NCBI RefSeq assembly: GCF_019218755.1
Contig: NZ_JAHUWZ010000003.1
Coordinates: 372,001 to 436,000, forward strand
Origin: Acidovorax sp. sif1233
Lineage (GTDB): Bacteria; Pseudomonadota; Gammaproteobacteria; Burkholderiales; Burkholderiaceae_C
Direction: 5' to 3'
DNA length: 64,000 bases
A program made the position numbers and the translations under genes. Below are positions 1 through 7,821 of this stretch, one piece after another. Below the pieces are notes generated by a model. The model did not search any database. It saw only the letters and a list, made by a program, of their open reading frames with translations, and was not told the DNA's origin. Numbering within the stretch: position 1 is the first letter of the stretch; each line of letters begins with the position of its first letter.

Positions 1-2
1 TC

Positions 3-485
3 CGCCGCAACGGGTTTTCCGACTCCCAGCTGGATACGATCCAGAAGCGCTTGAAGGACGCGTCGGATGCGCGCGCCCAGGAGAAGGCGGGAGGCAAGGT
101 TCTCTATTCGGGCGATGCCGACATGACGGATGCGCAGATTGCGGCGTTGCCATTCGAGATGTACCGGCAGGGCTACGAATACTACTGGCGCACCCATGCG
201 CATCCGGGCTCCACGTTCAAATACACCACGAGCAGCTTGATGGACCTGATGCGCTGGGATGCCACCGAGGAGATCGAACTGATCCAGCAACCGCTGCTGA
301 TGATCGCGGGCAGCAAGGCTGACAGCTTGTACATGACCGAAGATGCGTTCGCCAAGGCCACGGGCGCGAAGGACAAGGAACTGTTCAAGATCGAAGGCGC
401 CACGCACATCGAGACCTACTGGGTGCCCCAGTATGTGGAAGCCGCGATGGGCCAGCTGATTCCGTTCTACGCCAGGACCTTGTGA
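3..485 (+). CDS. Alpha/beta hydrolase, C-terminal fragment
   Basis: The frame is open from the first full codon of the window, so the true start lies upstream; the TTG at 51 is an internal codon. The visible 160 residues look like the C-terminal half of a dienelactone-hydrolase/YcjY-like alpha/beta hydrolase. A strand with PLLMIAGSKADS should carry the acid residue of the triad, and GATHIETYW should carry the catalytic histidine. The nucleophile elbow is not in the window. The stop at 483-485 lies only 19 bases from the convergent diguanylate cyclase gene. The fold is well supported; the substrate cannot be read. Confidence 0.75.
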   Translation, partial: RRNGFSDSQLDTIQKRLKDASDARAQEKAGGKVLYSGDADMTDAQIAALPFEMYRQGYEYYWRTHAHPGSTFKYTTSSLMDLMRWDATEEIELIQQPLLMIAGSKADSLYMTEDAFAKATGAKDKELFKIEGATHIETYWVPQYVEAAMGQLIPFYARTL

Positions 486-504
486 TCCGGAAAGAACCCC
501 GTCT

Positions 505-2007
505 TCACGGCGCTTCCACCCGATTGCGCCCTGACGCCTTGGCCCGGTACAGCCCGCCATCCGCCGCCTCGATCAGTTGCCGCTCGCACCCCTGCGCGTA
601 AGGCCCTGCCATCGTGGCGGCTCCCACGCTCACCGTGACGCAGCCCCACGAGCTGCCGCTGTGCGCGATGGCCAGCGCCTCGATCCGCTCCCGCACGACC
701 TCCGCCACAATGCGCGCGCCCTGAAGATCCGTGCCGGGAAGAATGATCGCCAGTTCTTCCCCGCCGTAGCGCGCCACGAGGTCACCGGGGCGTTTGGCGT
801 ACTGCACCAGGCATTTCGACACCGCCTGCAGGCAGGCATCGCCCGCCACATGGCCGTAGGTGTCGTTGAAACCCTTGAAGTAGTCGATATCGATGAGCAG
901 CAGGGACAGCGGCGTCCCCTGCCGGCTCGCGCGGCGGCACTCCATGTTCAGGGTTTCGTCGAAGCAGCGGCGATTGGCCAGGCCCGTGAGCTGGTCTTGC
1001 GCGGCCAGCGCCTCCAGCTTCTGGTTCACCCGCATCAGATCCTCGCGCGCAGCCACGAGGGAGGCCTCGGCGCGGGTCCGGCGGCGGATGTCGAGCAGCA
1101 GCCGCCAGCCGATGACCGCGATGCCCAGGAGCAAGGCACCGACGACGGCCGCAGTGAGCAGCGCCTGATGCCGCCAGCCGGACAGGGCTTCTTCCTTGCC
1201 CACCGCCACGGTGGTGACCACGGGATACCGGTCGCTCTTGCGAAAGGCGTACAGCCGCTGCGTTCCGTCGATGCCGGACTTGAACGAGGCCGTGCCCGAC
1301 ACGGCGCCGGAGTAGACGCGCTGGAAATTGGCCGATTTGGAGAAGTCGCGGCCCAGGTCCTGCTCGCGGTAGGGATAGCGAACGAGCATCTGCCCGCCCG
1401 TGGTCGACAGCCCGATGGCGCCTTGGTCGCCCACGTCGATCTTGCCGAACAGCTCCAGAAAGCTCTTGATGCCCAGGCTCACCACCACCACGCCGCCAAA
1501 GCGCCTGTCCTTGTCCTCGAAGCGCTGGCTGATGGTGATGACCCAGTCGCCGGTGGAGCGGCTCCGGATGGCCGGCCCGATGAAGGGCTCGCGCGACGCG
1601 CTGTCGCGGTGGTGGGCAAAGAAGGCCCTGTCCGTGCTGTTGGCCTGGGCCGGCAAGCGCCCGGCCGAAGACATGAGCCAGTCGCCGGTGGCGCCATAGA
1701 TGACGATGCCATTGAGCTGGGTCAGCAAATGTTCCTGCTGGTCGATCAGCCGCTGCAGGCGCTGCATGTGCTGGGGGCCGGTGCCCTCTTCCTCCAGCCG
1801 CTCCACGATGCCCAGCAGCAGCATGGCGCTTTGCGTGATGACGCCTTCGGTGTAGGTGTTGAGGGTCTGCGCCAGGTTGAGGTTCTGGGTGTCGATTTCG
1901 GCCAGCGAGCGCTCCCGCGCCGACCACATCTGCCAGGCGGTGGCGGCAGCCACCGAGAGGTACACAACGGTCAGCAGCAGCACTGCCAGGCGAACATCAC
2001 GCTTCAT
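505..2007 (-). CDS. Membrane diguanylate cyclase with periplasmic Cache-type sensor
   Basis: Makes cyclic di-GMP from two GTP. The 500-residue protein has a first membrane segment (about residues 7-25), a periplasmic double-Cache/PDC-like sensor (about 30-275), a second membrane segment (about 281-302), a short coiled coil and a GGDEF domain (about 340-497). The active site is GGEEL at 415-419. An RxxD inhibitory site (RPGD, 406-409) sits five residues before it, so product inhibition is expected. There is no EAL domain. I chose the ATG at 2007, preceded by GGTGGAAA, over an upstream start at 2040 that would add 11 residues before the membrane anchor. The sensor resembles that of the GGDEF protein at 25139-27421. 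Confidence 0.88.
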   Translation of the reverse strand: MKRDVRLAVLLLTVVYLSVAAATAWQMWSARERSLAEIDTQNLNLAQTLNTYTEGVITQSAMLLLGIVERLEEEGTGPQHMQRLQRLIDQQEHLLTQLNGIVIYGATGDWLMSSAGRLPAQANSTDRAFFAHHRDSASREPFIGPAIRSRSTGDWVITISQRFEDKDRRFGGVVVVSLGIKSFLELFGKIDVGDQGAIGLSTTGGQMLVRYPYREQDLGRDFSKSANFQRVYSGAVSGTASFKSGIDGTQRLYAFRKSDRYPVVTTVAVGKEEALSGWRHQALLTAAVVGALLLGIAVIGWRLLLDIRRRTRAEASLVAAREDLMRVNQKLEALAAQDQLTGLANRRCFDETLNMECRRASRQGTPLSLLLIDIDYFKGFNDTYGHVAGDACLQAVSKCLVQYAKRPGDLVARYGGEELAIILPGTDLQGARIVAEVVRERIEALAIAHSGSSWGCVTVSVGAATMAGPYAQGCERQLIEAADGGLYRAKASGRNRVEAP

Positions 2008-2146
2008 CGATTCATTTCCACCCACCAGCACACCCAGCAAACGTCAGGACAGATCGGCGGCCTGGCTGGCCTCTACCCCTCTGCGGACCATACTAAGTGA
2101 TTGGTGGTGGCTTTGCTACTGGGATGAAACCCCACCTTTCAAAGAC

Positions 2147-2161
2147 CCGCCGCGCGGGCGG
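2147..2161 (-). terminator. Stem-loop downstream of the broken GNAT gene
   Basis: CCGCC and GGCGG arms with a five-base loop lie about 33 bases past the stop of the GNAT reading frame. On the minus strand they are followed by GTCTTTG. This is a plausible but weak intrinsic terminator because the T-run is short. Confidence 0.4.
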
Positions 2162-2193
2162 TGGCGTGCGTGCGTGCCTGGGCTTGCGCGCCT

Positions 2194-2835
2194 TCAGGGG
2201 CGCCGCGCGGCCTCGCGCACCATCAGCCAGTACGTGCGGCCAGAGACCGGTTCCACGCACTCCACCGTGCGCGTGAACCCCAGGCGCCGGTAGAACGGCA
2301 GGCTGAGCGGGTTGAAGGTTTCCAGAAAGCAGAGGGCGCGCGCCAGGTCTGCGCGGGCCAGCGTCAGCCGCAGCAGTCCCTGCGCCAGCCCCTGGCCCTG
2401 CGCAGCAGGGCGCACGCCCAGGATGGACAGGTACCACGCACCCCGCAGGTCGCCGGGCACCTGCTCCTCCATGGCGGCGGCGATGCGCACATAGTTGGCG
2501 AAACCTGTGGGCCCGAGCAGCCGGGAAAGCCCCTGGGTGCGGCGCTCGCCGTGCAGGGCCTGCGCGCTGGCCGTGGCCTCCTAGGTCAGCCAGAGGGCGG
2601 CGCCGTCGGCGCCCGACACATGCACCTCGCCCACGGCGCGGGCCTCGTCCAAGGCCAGCGCGAAGTAGTGGGCCAGCACACGGTGCCGCAGGGCGGGGTC
2701 GGCCGCGTGGTCGATGGTGACGGCCTGATAGAACGCATCGTCCCGCAGCGCTTCGGCCAGGGCGCCGCACACGGGAGCAAAGGGTTCCAGTGCGCCGCTC
2801 GCGGGTGGCTGCGCCGGCGTGGCATGGGGTTGCAT
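2194..2835 (-). pseudogene. GNAT-family N-acetyltransferase broken by one in-frame TAG
   Basis: Reading from the ATG at 2835 (preceded by GGAGG), the frame runs into a TAG at 2581-2583 and then continues in the same frame to the TGA at 2194. Without that stop it would give a 213-residue protein, a normal GNAT length. The first half ends in GADGAALWLT. The second half holds the acetyl-CoA-binding loop (LGVRPAAQGQGLAQGLL) and the C-terminal PFYRRLGF strand typical of GNAT enzymes. Neither half alone would make a complete fold. One C-to-T change (CAG to TAG) would explain the break. It sits 16 bases after the TipAS gene on the same strand. Sequencing error or readthrough are alternatives. Confidence 0.75.
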
Positions 2836-2851
2836 GGGCCTCCAGGGAGCG

Positions 2852-3238
2852 CTATTGCAGGTTCTGCAGCGCGTAGACGAACGCGGCGTCGCCCAGGAAC
2901 TCCACCATGCGCGGGTGGTAGGCATTGTGAAACGCCTTCATGTCGGCATTGTCGGCATAGAACAGCACGGTGCCCACATAAGCGTCGCGCGACGGCACGT
3001 AAAAACGCGCGACGATGGAAAAGTGCTTTTCCATCAGGGCCTGGATGGCCTCGGATTCAGGGGCGTGCGCATCGATCAGCGGTCCCAGCTCCTGGTAGAA
3101 CGCAGCGAAGTCGGCATGCACCTGGGGCTTGTCCACGTGCGCCCAGTCGTTGGTGGCCGCCAGGGATTGCTCCTGCTCAGCCCGCTGCGCGGCGCGGCAT
3201 TGGTCGAGGTATTCGGGGGTGGTCTGCTGCAGGCCCAT
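2852..3238 (-). CDS. Stand-alone TipAS-domain protein
   Basis: About 128 residues that match the effector-binding domain of the TipA regulators: a helical domain ending in HFSIVARFY, a turn, and a C-terminal FYADNADMKAFHNAYHPRM segment followed by FLGDAAFVYAL. TipAS domains bind thiopeptide antibiotics in known examples, usually fused to a MerR DNA-binding domain. Here no DNA-binding domain is present in the frame or just upstream. The start could be the ATG at 3238 or one at 3292 (146 residues); neither has a strong ribosome site. It lies between the IclR gene and the broken GNAT gene, all on the same strand. The family call is from pattern recognition and the ligand is unknown. Confidence 0.65.
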   Translation of the reverse strand: MGLQQTTPEYLDQCRAAQRAEQEQSLAATNDWAHVDKPQVHADFAAFYQELGPLIDAHAPESEAIQALMEKHFSIVARFYVPSRDAYVGTVLFYADNADMKAFHNAYHPRMVEFLGDAAFVYALQNLQ

Positions 3239-3434
3239 GGTGTTCGTTTTTTTCTTGTCTTGAAGAGGCGGGTCGGTCAACACGGCGTGCATCGCCGGCC
3301 CGCAAACCGCCAGGGGGAGCGCGGACTATAGCGGGGCGGACTGCCACCACGCTGTCCAGCGCATTTTTCTGCGGGCTACGCGGATGGCGGCCGGGACTTG
3401 CCGAGCACGGGCCGCGCGCCGCCAGGCCAGCACC

Positions 3435-4307
3435 TCAGCCCAGGGGGTCGGATGCGCTCGCCCGGTCTGCGCCGGGCACCACCCGCTGCGCTGGCGGCGA
3501 ACCCGCCAGGCTTTGTGCAGGCCGGCGCAGGGTGGCGTCAAAGGGGTTGATCCGGGGCCCGATGGCAGCCGCCTCGCGCTTGAGCAGCTCCACCACCGTG
3601 GGCATGCGGTCGGCGTTCAGGCGGTCGGCGATGGTGCCCACGCTCAGCGCCGCCACGGCGCGGCCTTCGCGGTCGCAGATGGGCACGGCAACCCCGGCCA
3701 TGCCTTCGAGCAGGCCGGTGTTGCGGCCTGCGTAGCCCTGATGGCGCACGCGCTCGATCTCGGTACGCAAATACACCTCGTCGTACACGCCGTACTCGCG
3801 CACGCGGGACAGGTTGAAGCGGATGACCTCTTCGCGCTCGGCCTCGGGCAGGAACGCGAGGATGGCCAGCGCGCCCTGCCCCACCCCCAGGGCCACGCGG
3901 CCACCGATGTCGCCGGTGAACGAGCGGATCGGGAAAGGCCCCTCGCTGCGGTCCAGGCAGATGGCGTCGAAGCCGCTGCGCGCCAGCAAAAAGATGCTGT
4001 CGCCCAGGCTGCCGCACAGCCGCAGCAGCGCCGGGCGGCACAGGCTGCGCAGGTCGCCCGGGTTGCCGGCGCGGGCCGCCAGCGCGAAGAAGTCCATGCT
4101 CAGCCGGTAGAGCTTGCTGCGCTCGTCCTGCTCGACCATGCCTTCTGCCACCAGCGATTGCAGCAAACGGTGCGTGGTGCCCTGCGTGAGACCGATGGCA
4201 CGCGCCAATTGGGTGACCCGGCCACCCTCGGCCTGCACGGCCACCAGGGCGCGGATGAGGGCAAAGACCCGGGGTACGCCGCCCGTGCCTGCGGTTGCTG
4301 CTTCCAT
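3435..4307 (-). CDS. IclR-family transcriptional regulator
   Basis: 290 residues with an N-terminal winged helix-turn-helix (about residues 12-70, including TQLARAIGLTQGTTHRLLQ) and a C-terminal GAF-like effector domain (about 85-260) containing GDSIFLLARSGFDAICLDR and a GRNTGLLEGMAGVAVPI segment. The ATG at 4307 is preceded by AGGAG at a good distance. It is divergent from the ABC transporter/oxidase operon that starts at 4602, and two 17-base palindromes lie in the space between. It most likely controls that operon and itself in response to the operon's substrate. Confidence 0.9.
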   Translation of the reverse strand: MEAATAGTGGVPRVFALIRALVAVQAEGGRVTQLARAIGLTQGTTHRLLQSLVAEGMVEQDERSKLYRLSMDFFALAARAGNPGDLRSLCRPALLRLCGSLGDSIFLLARSGFDAICLDRSEGPFPIRSFTGDIGGRVALGVGQGALAILAFLPEAEREEVIRFNLSRVREYGVYDEVYLRTEIERVRHQGYAGRNTGLLEGMAGVAVPICDREGRAVAALSVGTIADRLNADRMPTVVELLKREAAAIGPRINPFDATLRRPAQSLAGSPPAQRVVPGADRASASDPLG

Positions 4308-4350
4308 GCATCGCTCCTGCGGAATAGATGGGCTTCATTCTACCTATCAC

Positions 4351-4397
4351 ATTCCAATTATCGGAATAATTTAAAGAAAAATTCTGATTAATGGAAT
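4351..4397. promoter_or_regulatory. Pair of palindromic operators between the IclR gene and the ABC operon
   Basis: ATTCCAATTATCGGAAT at 4351-4367 has perfect 5-base arms around a 7-base spacer. ATTCTGATTAATGGAAT at 4381-4397 is the same pattern with one arm mismatch. Their centres are 30 bases apart, near three helical turns, so two bound dimers would face the same side. The stretch is far richer in A and T than its surroundings and lies 44-90 bases before the IclR start. The rest of 4308-4601 holds no gene I can see. Confidence 0.6.
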
Positions 4398-4601
4398 ACC
4401 CGGTGCGATCTGGTTCGGTTGTTGCAATAGAGTGAACTGAAAACGCCAAGGCTCTCCATCCTGAACGGCCCCATGCACCACGGCGGTGCAGCAGTGGCAA
4501 GCCACCTTGTTCAGCAGAGGCAGCCCGGCACAAAGACATCCATGCGCGCGCCGCTCGGAGCACGCGCATGGCAGGAAACCGGAATCCGAAGAAAGGCCCC
4601 C

Positions 4602-5696
4602 ATGTCCTTCCTGAAGCTCAGTGATGTGACCAAGTTCTACGGCAGCACCTGCGCGGTGCAGTCCATGAACCTCACGGTGGAAAAAGGCGAATTCGTCTCC
4701 CTGCTCGGCCCCTCGGGCTGCGGCAAGACCACCACCTTGCAGATGGTGGCGGGCTTCGAGGCGGTGAGCAGCGGCCGCATCCAGCTGGACGGGCGCGACA
4801 TCACCCACGCCAAGGCCAACACGCGCGGGCTGGGCATCGTGTTCCAGAGCTATGCGCTTTTTCCGCACATGACGGTGGCCGACAACGTGAGCTTTGGCCT
4901 GGAGATGCGCAAGGTGCCCAAGGCCGAGCGCAAGGACCGCGTGGCCCAGGCCCTGGGCCTCGTGCACCTGGAGGCGCACGCCACGCGCTACCCGCGCGAA
5001 CTGTCGGGCGGCCAGCGCCAGCGCGTGGCCCTGGCGCGCGCACTCGTCATCGAACCGCCGGTGCTGCTGCTGGACGAGCCCCTGTCCAACCTGGACGCCA
5101 AGCTGCGCGAGGAGATGCAGTTCGAGCTGCGCCAGATCCAGCGCAAGGTGGGCACCACCACGGTGATGGTCACGCACGACCAGAGCGAGGCCATGTCCAT
5201 CAGCGACCGCGTGGTGGTGATGGAGGCCGGCCGCGCCACGCAGATCGACCACCCGCACCGCGTGTACGAACACCCGCGCACCCGCTTCATCTCCACCTTC
5301 GTCGGCAAGGCCAACCTGGTGCCCGGCAAGGTGACCTCGGCCAACAACACGCACACCCACGTGGGCGCGGGGCCCATCGAGGTGCGGGTGGACGGCGCGC
5401 AGTTTCGCCCCGGCGCGGCCGTGCTGCTGAGCGTGCGGCCCGAAAAACTGCAGCTGGTGCCTGCGGTGCAGGGCCGCATCGGCGGCGAGGTGCGCGAACG
5501 CTTCTTTCTGGGCAGCCAGTGGCTGTACCGCGTGGACACCCCCATGGGCGACCTGATGGTGCTGGCGCCCAACGACGGCCGCAACGCGCTGGACGAAGGC
5601 GACCGCACCGGCCTGGACTGGCCCGACCACTGCATGCGCCTGCTGCCCGCCGATGAAGCCGCAACGGCAGGCGCCGAGGCCGAGGCCACGCCATGA
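4602..5696 (+). CDS. ABC transporter ATP-binding protein, polyamine/opine type
   Basis: The 364-residue ATPase energises an importer of the PotA class. It shows Walker A GPSGCGKTT, signature LSGGQRQR, Walker B LLLDEPLSNLD, the switch histidine in MVTHDQSEA, and a C-terminal TOBE domain from about residue 280. I chose the ATG at 4602 after AAAGG; an upstream ATG at 4473 would add 43 residues that look non-coding. It is the first gene of the operon, and its stop overlaps the next start as ATGA. Substrate is probably a small cationic or opine-like compound, judging from the oxidase genes that follow, but this is inference. Confidence 0.9.
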   Translation: MSFLKLSDVTKFYGSTCAVQSMNLTVEKGEFVSLLGPSGCGKTTTLQMVAGFEAVSSGRIQLDGRDITHAKANTRGLGIVFQSYALFPHMTVADNVSFGLEMRKVPKAERKDRVAQALGLVHLEAHATRYPRELSGGQRQRVALARALVIEPPVLLLDEPLSNLDAKLREEMQFELRQIQRKVGTTTVMVTHDQSEAMSISDRVVVMEAGRATQIDHPHRVYEHPRTRFISTFVGKANLVPGKVTSANNTHTHVGAGPIEVRVDGAQFRPGAAVLLSVRPEKLQLVPAVQGRIGGEVRERFFLGSQWLYRVDTPMGDLMVLAPNDGRNALDEGDRTGLDWPDHCMRLLPADEAATAGAEAEATP

Positions 5697-6589
5697 CAGC
5701 CGTCCCATCGACCCTGTCCGCAGCGCCCCACCCGCTGCTGGGCAAGAAGGCCATGCCCTGGTGGCTGTCCGGCCCGGCGCTGCTGCTGTTCACCGTGCTG
5801 CTGCTGGTGCCGTTGGCGCTCACGGCGGTGCTGTCTTTCAACGCGTTCGACCCGGCCACGGGGGTGAAGGCGGGCGAGTTCACGCTGGAGCACTACCGCC
5901 ATGTGTTTGCCGATTCGTACTACCACGCGATCTTCTGGCGCACGTTCTGGATCGCCGGGCTGGTCACGCTGATCTGCGTGGCCATCGGCGCGCCAGAGGC
6001 CTATGTGCTCAGCCGCATGCGCAACCCGTGGCGCTCCATCCTGCTGCTGGTGGTGCTGGCGCCCTTGCTGGTGTCGGTGGTGGTGCGGGCCTTTGGCTGG
6101 AGCATGCTGCTCGGCCCCGAGGGGCTGGTGAACGCTGCCTTCGGCCTGGTGGGCATCGGCCCGGTGAAGATGCTCTACACCGAGATCGCCGTGGTGGTGG
6201 CGCTGGTGCACGTGATGCTGCCCTTCATGGTGATCCCCGTGTGGACATCGCTGCAGAAGCTGGACCCGGGCGTGGAAAACGCCGCGCTGTCGCTGCGGGC
6301 CTCGCCCTTCACCACCTTGCAGCGCATCGTGCTGCCGCAGGTGCTGCCGGGCATCTTGTCGGGCAGCCTGATCGTGTTCGGCCTGGCCGCCAGCTCGTTC
6401 GCCATTCCCGGCCTGCTGGGCGGGCGGCGGCTGAAGATGGTGGCCACGGTGGTGTACGACGAGTACCTGCACGAGCTGAACTGGCCGCTGGGCGCCGCCA
6501 TTGCGCTGACCTTGCTGGTGGCCAACCTGGTGGTGATGCTGAGCTACAACCGCCTGGTTGAAGGCCGCTATAAGAAATCTCTCGGGTAA
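5693..6589 (+). CDS. ABC transporter permease (PotB-like)
   Basis: 298 residues with about six membrane segments and the cytoplasmic coupling loop of binding-protein-dependent permeases (NAALSLRASPFTTLQRIVLP, around residues 193-212). It starts inside the stop codon of the ATPase gene, so the two are probably translationally coupled. With the second permease, the ATPase and the binding protein at 10449-11522 it completes one importer. Confidence 0.9.
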   Translation: MTAVPSTLSAAPHPLLGKKAMPWWLSGPALLLFTVLLLVPLALTAVLSFNAFDPATGVKAGEFTLEHYRHVFADSYYHAIFWRTFWIAGLVTLICVAIGAPEAYVLSRMRNPWRSILLLVVLAPLLVSVVVRAFGWSMLLGPEGLVNAAFGLVGIGPVKMLYTEIAVVVALVHVMLPFMVIPVWTSLQKLDPGVENAALSLRASPFTTLQRIVLPQVLPGILSGSLIVFGLAASSFAIPGLLGGRRLKMVATVVYDEYLHELNWPLGAAIALTLLVANLVVMLSYNRLVEGRYKKSLG

Positions 6590-6632
6590 GTATGACCACC
6601 CCCACGCTCCATCACTTCGTGTATTCGCTGCC

Positions 6633-6661
6633 CCCCAAGGGGGCGCAGGCCTCCCTTGGGG
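6633..6661. repeat. Hairpin repeat between the two permease genes
   Basis: The arms CCCCAAGGG (6633-6641) and CCCTTGGGG (6653-6661) are perfect inverted repeats and can extend by two weaker pairs. They lie in a 95-base gap in the middle of the operon. From memory, C-run/AAGG/G-run hairpins like this recur between genes in Acidovorax relatives, so I read it as a REP-like element that may tune expression or stabilise upstream mRNA rather than end transcription. Confidence 0.55.
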
Positions 6662-6684
6662 CGGCCCGGCGGGAGTCCTGATCC

Positions 6685-7479
6685 ATGCAAAAAAACGGCC
6701 CCATCGCCCTCGCGTTCAACGCGCTCGTCATCGCCTTCATGCTGGCCCCGCTTCTGGTGGTTTGCATCGTCGCCTTCACGCCGCACAACACGCTCACGCT
6801 GCCCACCACCGAGTTCTCGCTGCGCTGGTTCAAGGCGGTGTTCGACCACCCGGACTTCATGCAGTCGTTCTGGAACAGCCTGTGGCTGGCCCTGGCGTCG
6901 GCCACGCTGGCGACAGTGCTGGCAGTGCCCGCGGGCATTGCGATCACGCGCTACGACTTTCCCGGGCGCGGCTTTCTCAACGGCCTGTTTTTGTCGCCAT
7001 TGATCATTCCGCACCTGGTGCTGGGCGTGGCCCTGCTGCGCCTGTTCGCGCTGATCGGCGGCACGGGCAGCTTTGGTTGGCTGGTGGTGGCGCACGCGCT
7101 CATCGTCACGCCGTACACGCTGCGCCTGGTGGTGGCGGCGCTGGTGGGGTTCGACCGCAGCGCGGAGCACGCAGCCCTGTCGCTGGGCGCCAGCCAGGCC
7201 ACGGTGTTCACGCGCATCACGCTGCCCATGATTCTGCCGGGCGTGACGGGCGGGTGGATGCTGGCCTTCATCAACAGCTTTGACGAAGTGACCATGTCGA
7301 TCTTCGTCACCTCGCCCAGCACGGTGACGCTGCCGGTGCGGATGTACATGTACGCCACCGAATCCATCGACCCGCTGATGGCGGCCGTGTCGGCGCTGAT
7401 GGTGGCCGTGACGGCGTGCGCCATGGTGCTGCTGGACCGTGTGTATGGACTGGACCGCGTCCTCGTGGGCCGGAAGTAG
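6685..7479 (+). CDS. ABC transporter permease (PotC-like)
   Basis: 264 residues, about six membrane segments, with the coupling motif HAALSLGASQATVFTRITLP near residue 170. This is the second permease half of the importer. The ATG at 6685 follows GGGAGTCCTGATCC. Its stop at 7477-7479 directly abuts the start of the small iron-sulfur subunit gene at 7480, which ties transport to oxidation of the imported compound. Confidence 0.9.
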   Translation: MQKNGPIALAFNALVIAFMLAPLLVVCIVAFTPHNTLTLPTTEFSLRWFKAVFDHPDFMQSFWNSLWLALASATLATVLAVPAGIAITRYDFPGRGFLNGLFLSPLIIPHLVLGVALLRLFALIGGTGSFGWLVVAHALIVTPYTLRLVVAALVGFDRSAEHAALSLGASQATVFTRITLPMILPGVTGGWMLAFINSFDEVTMSIFVTSPSTVTLPVRMYMYATESIDPLMAAVSALMVAVTACAMVLLDRVYGLDRVLVGRK

Positions 7480-7821
7480 ATGAGCACCGAAAACATGAGT
7501 TCCAGCCCTGCCTTGCTGCACCGCGTGGCCGAGAAGAGCCGTGCGCCCGTGCACTTCACCATCAACGGCCAATCCGCCACCGCTCTTCAGGGCGATACGG
7601 TGCTGACGGCCATCCTCACGCAACATGCGCAACTGCGCCGCAACGAATTCAGCCACGAGCCGCGCGCAGGCTTCTGTTTGATGGGTGCCTGCCAGGACTG
7701 CTGGGTGCTGATCGACAGCGGCGAGCGCCTGCGCGCCTGCAGCACCTTCATCACCCCCGGCATGGCGTTGCGCACCGAAGCCGCCGACGCGGCCACCTTT
7801 GCCAGAGGGGGCCAGCCATGA
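7480..7821 (+). CDS. Small [2Fe-2S] subunit of an HcnA/OoxA-type amine dehydrogenase
   Basis: The 113-residue ferredoxin-like subunit has Cys66, Cys71, Cys74 and Cys87 in the pattern C-x4-C-x2-C-x12-C, as in plant-type [2Fe-2S] ferredoxins. Related small subunits occur in hydrogen cyanide synthase, opine oxidase and D-hydroxyproline dehydrogenase complexes, where they carry electrons between two flavoproteins. The stop overlaps the start of the next subunit as ATGA. Confidence 0.85.
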   Translation: MSTENMSSSPALLHRVAEKSRAPVHFTINGQSATALQGDTVLTAILTQHAQLRRNEFSHEPRAGFCLMGACQDCWVLIDSGERLRACSTFITPGMALRTEAADAATFARGGQP

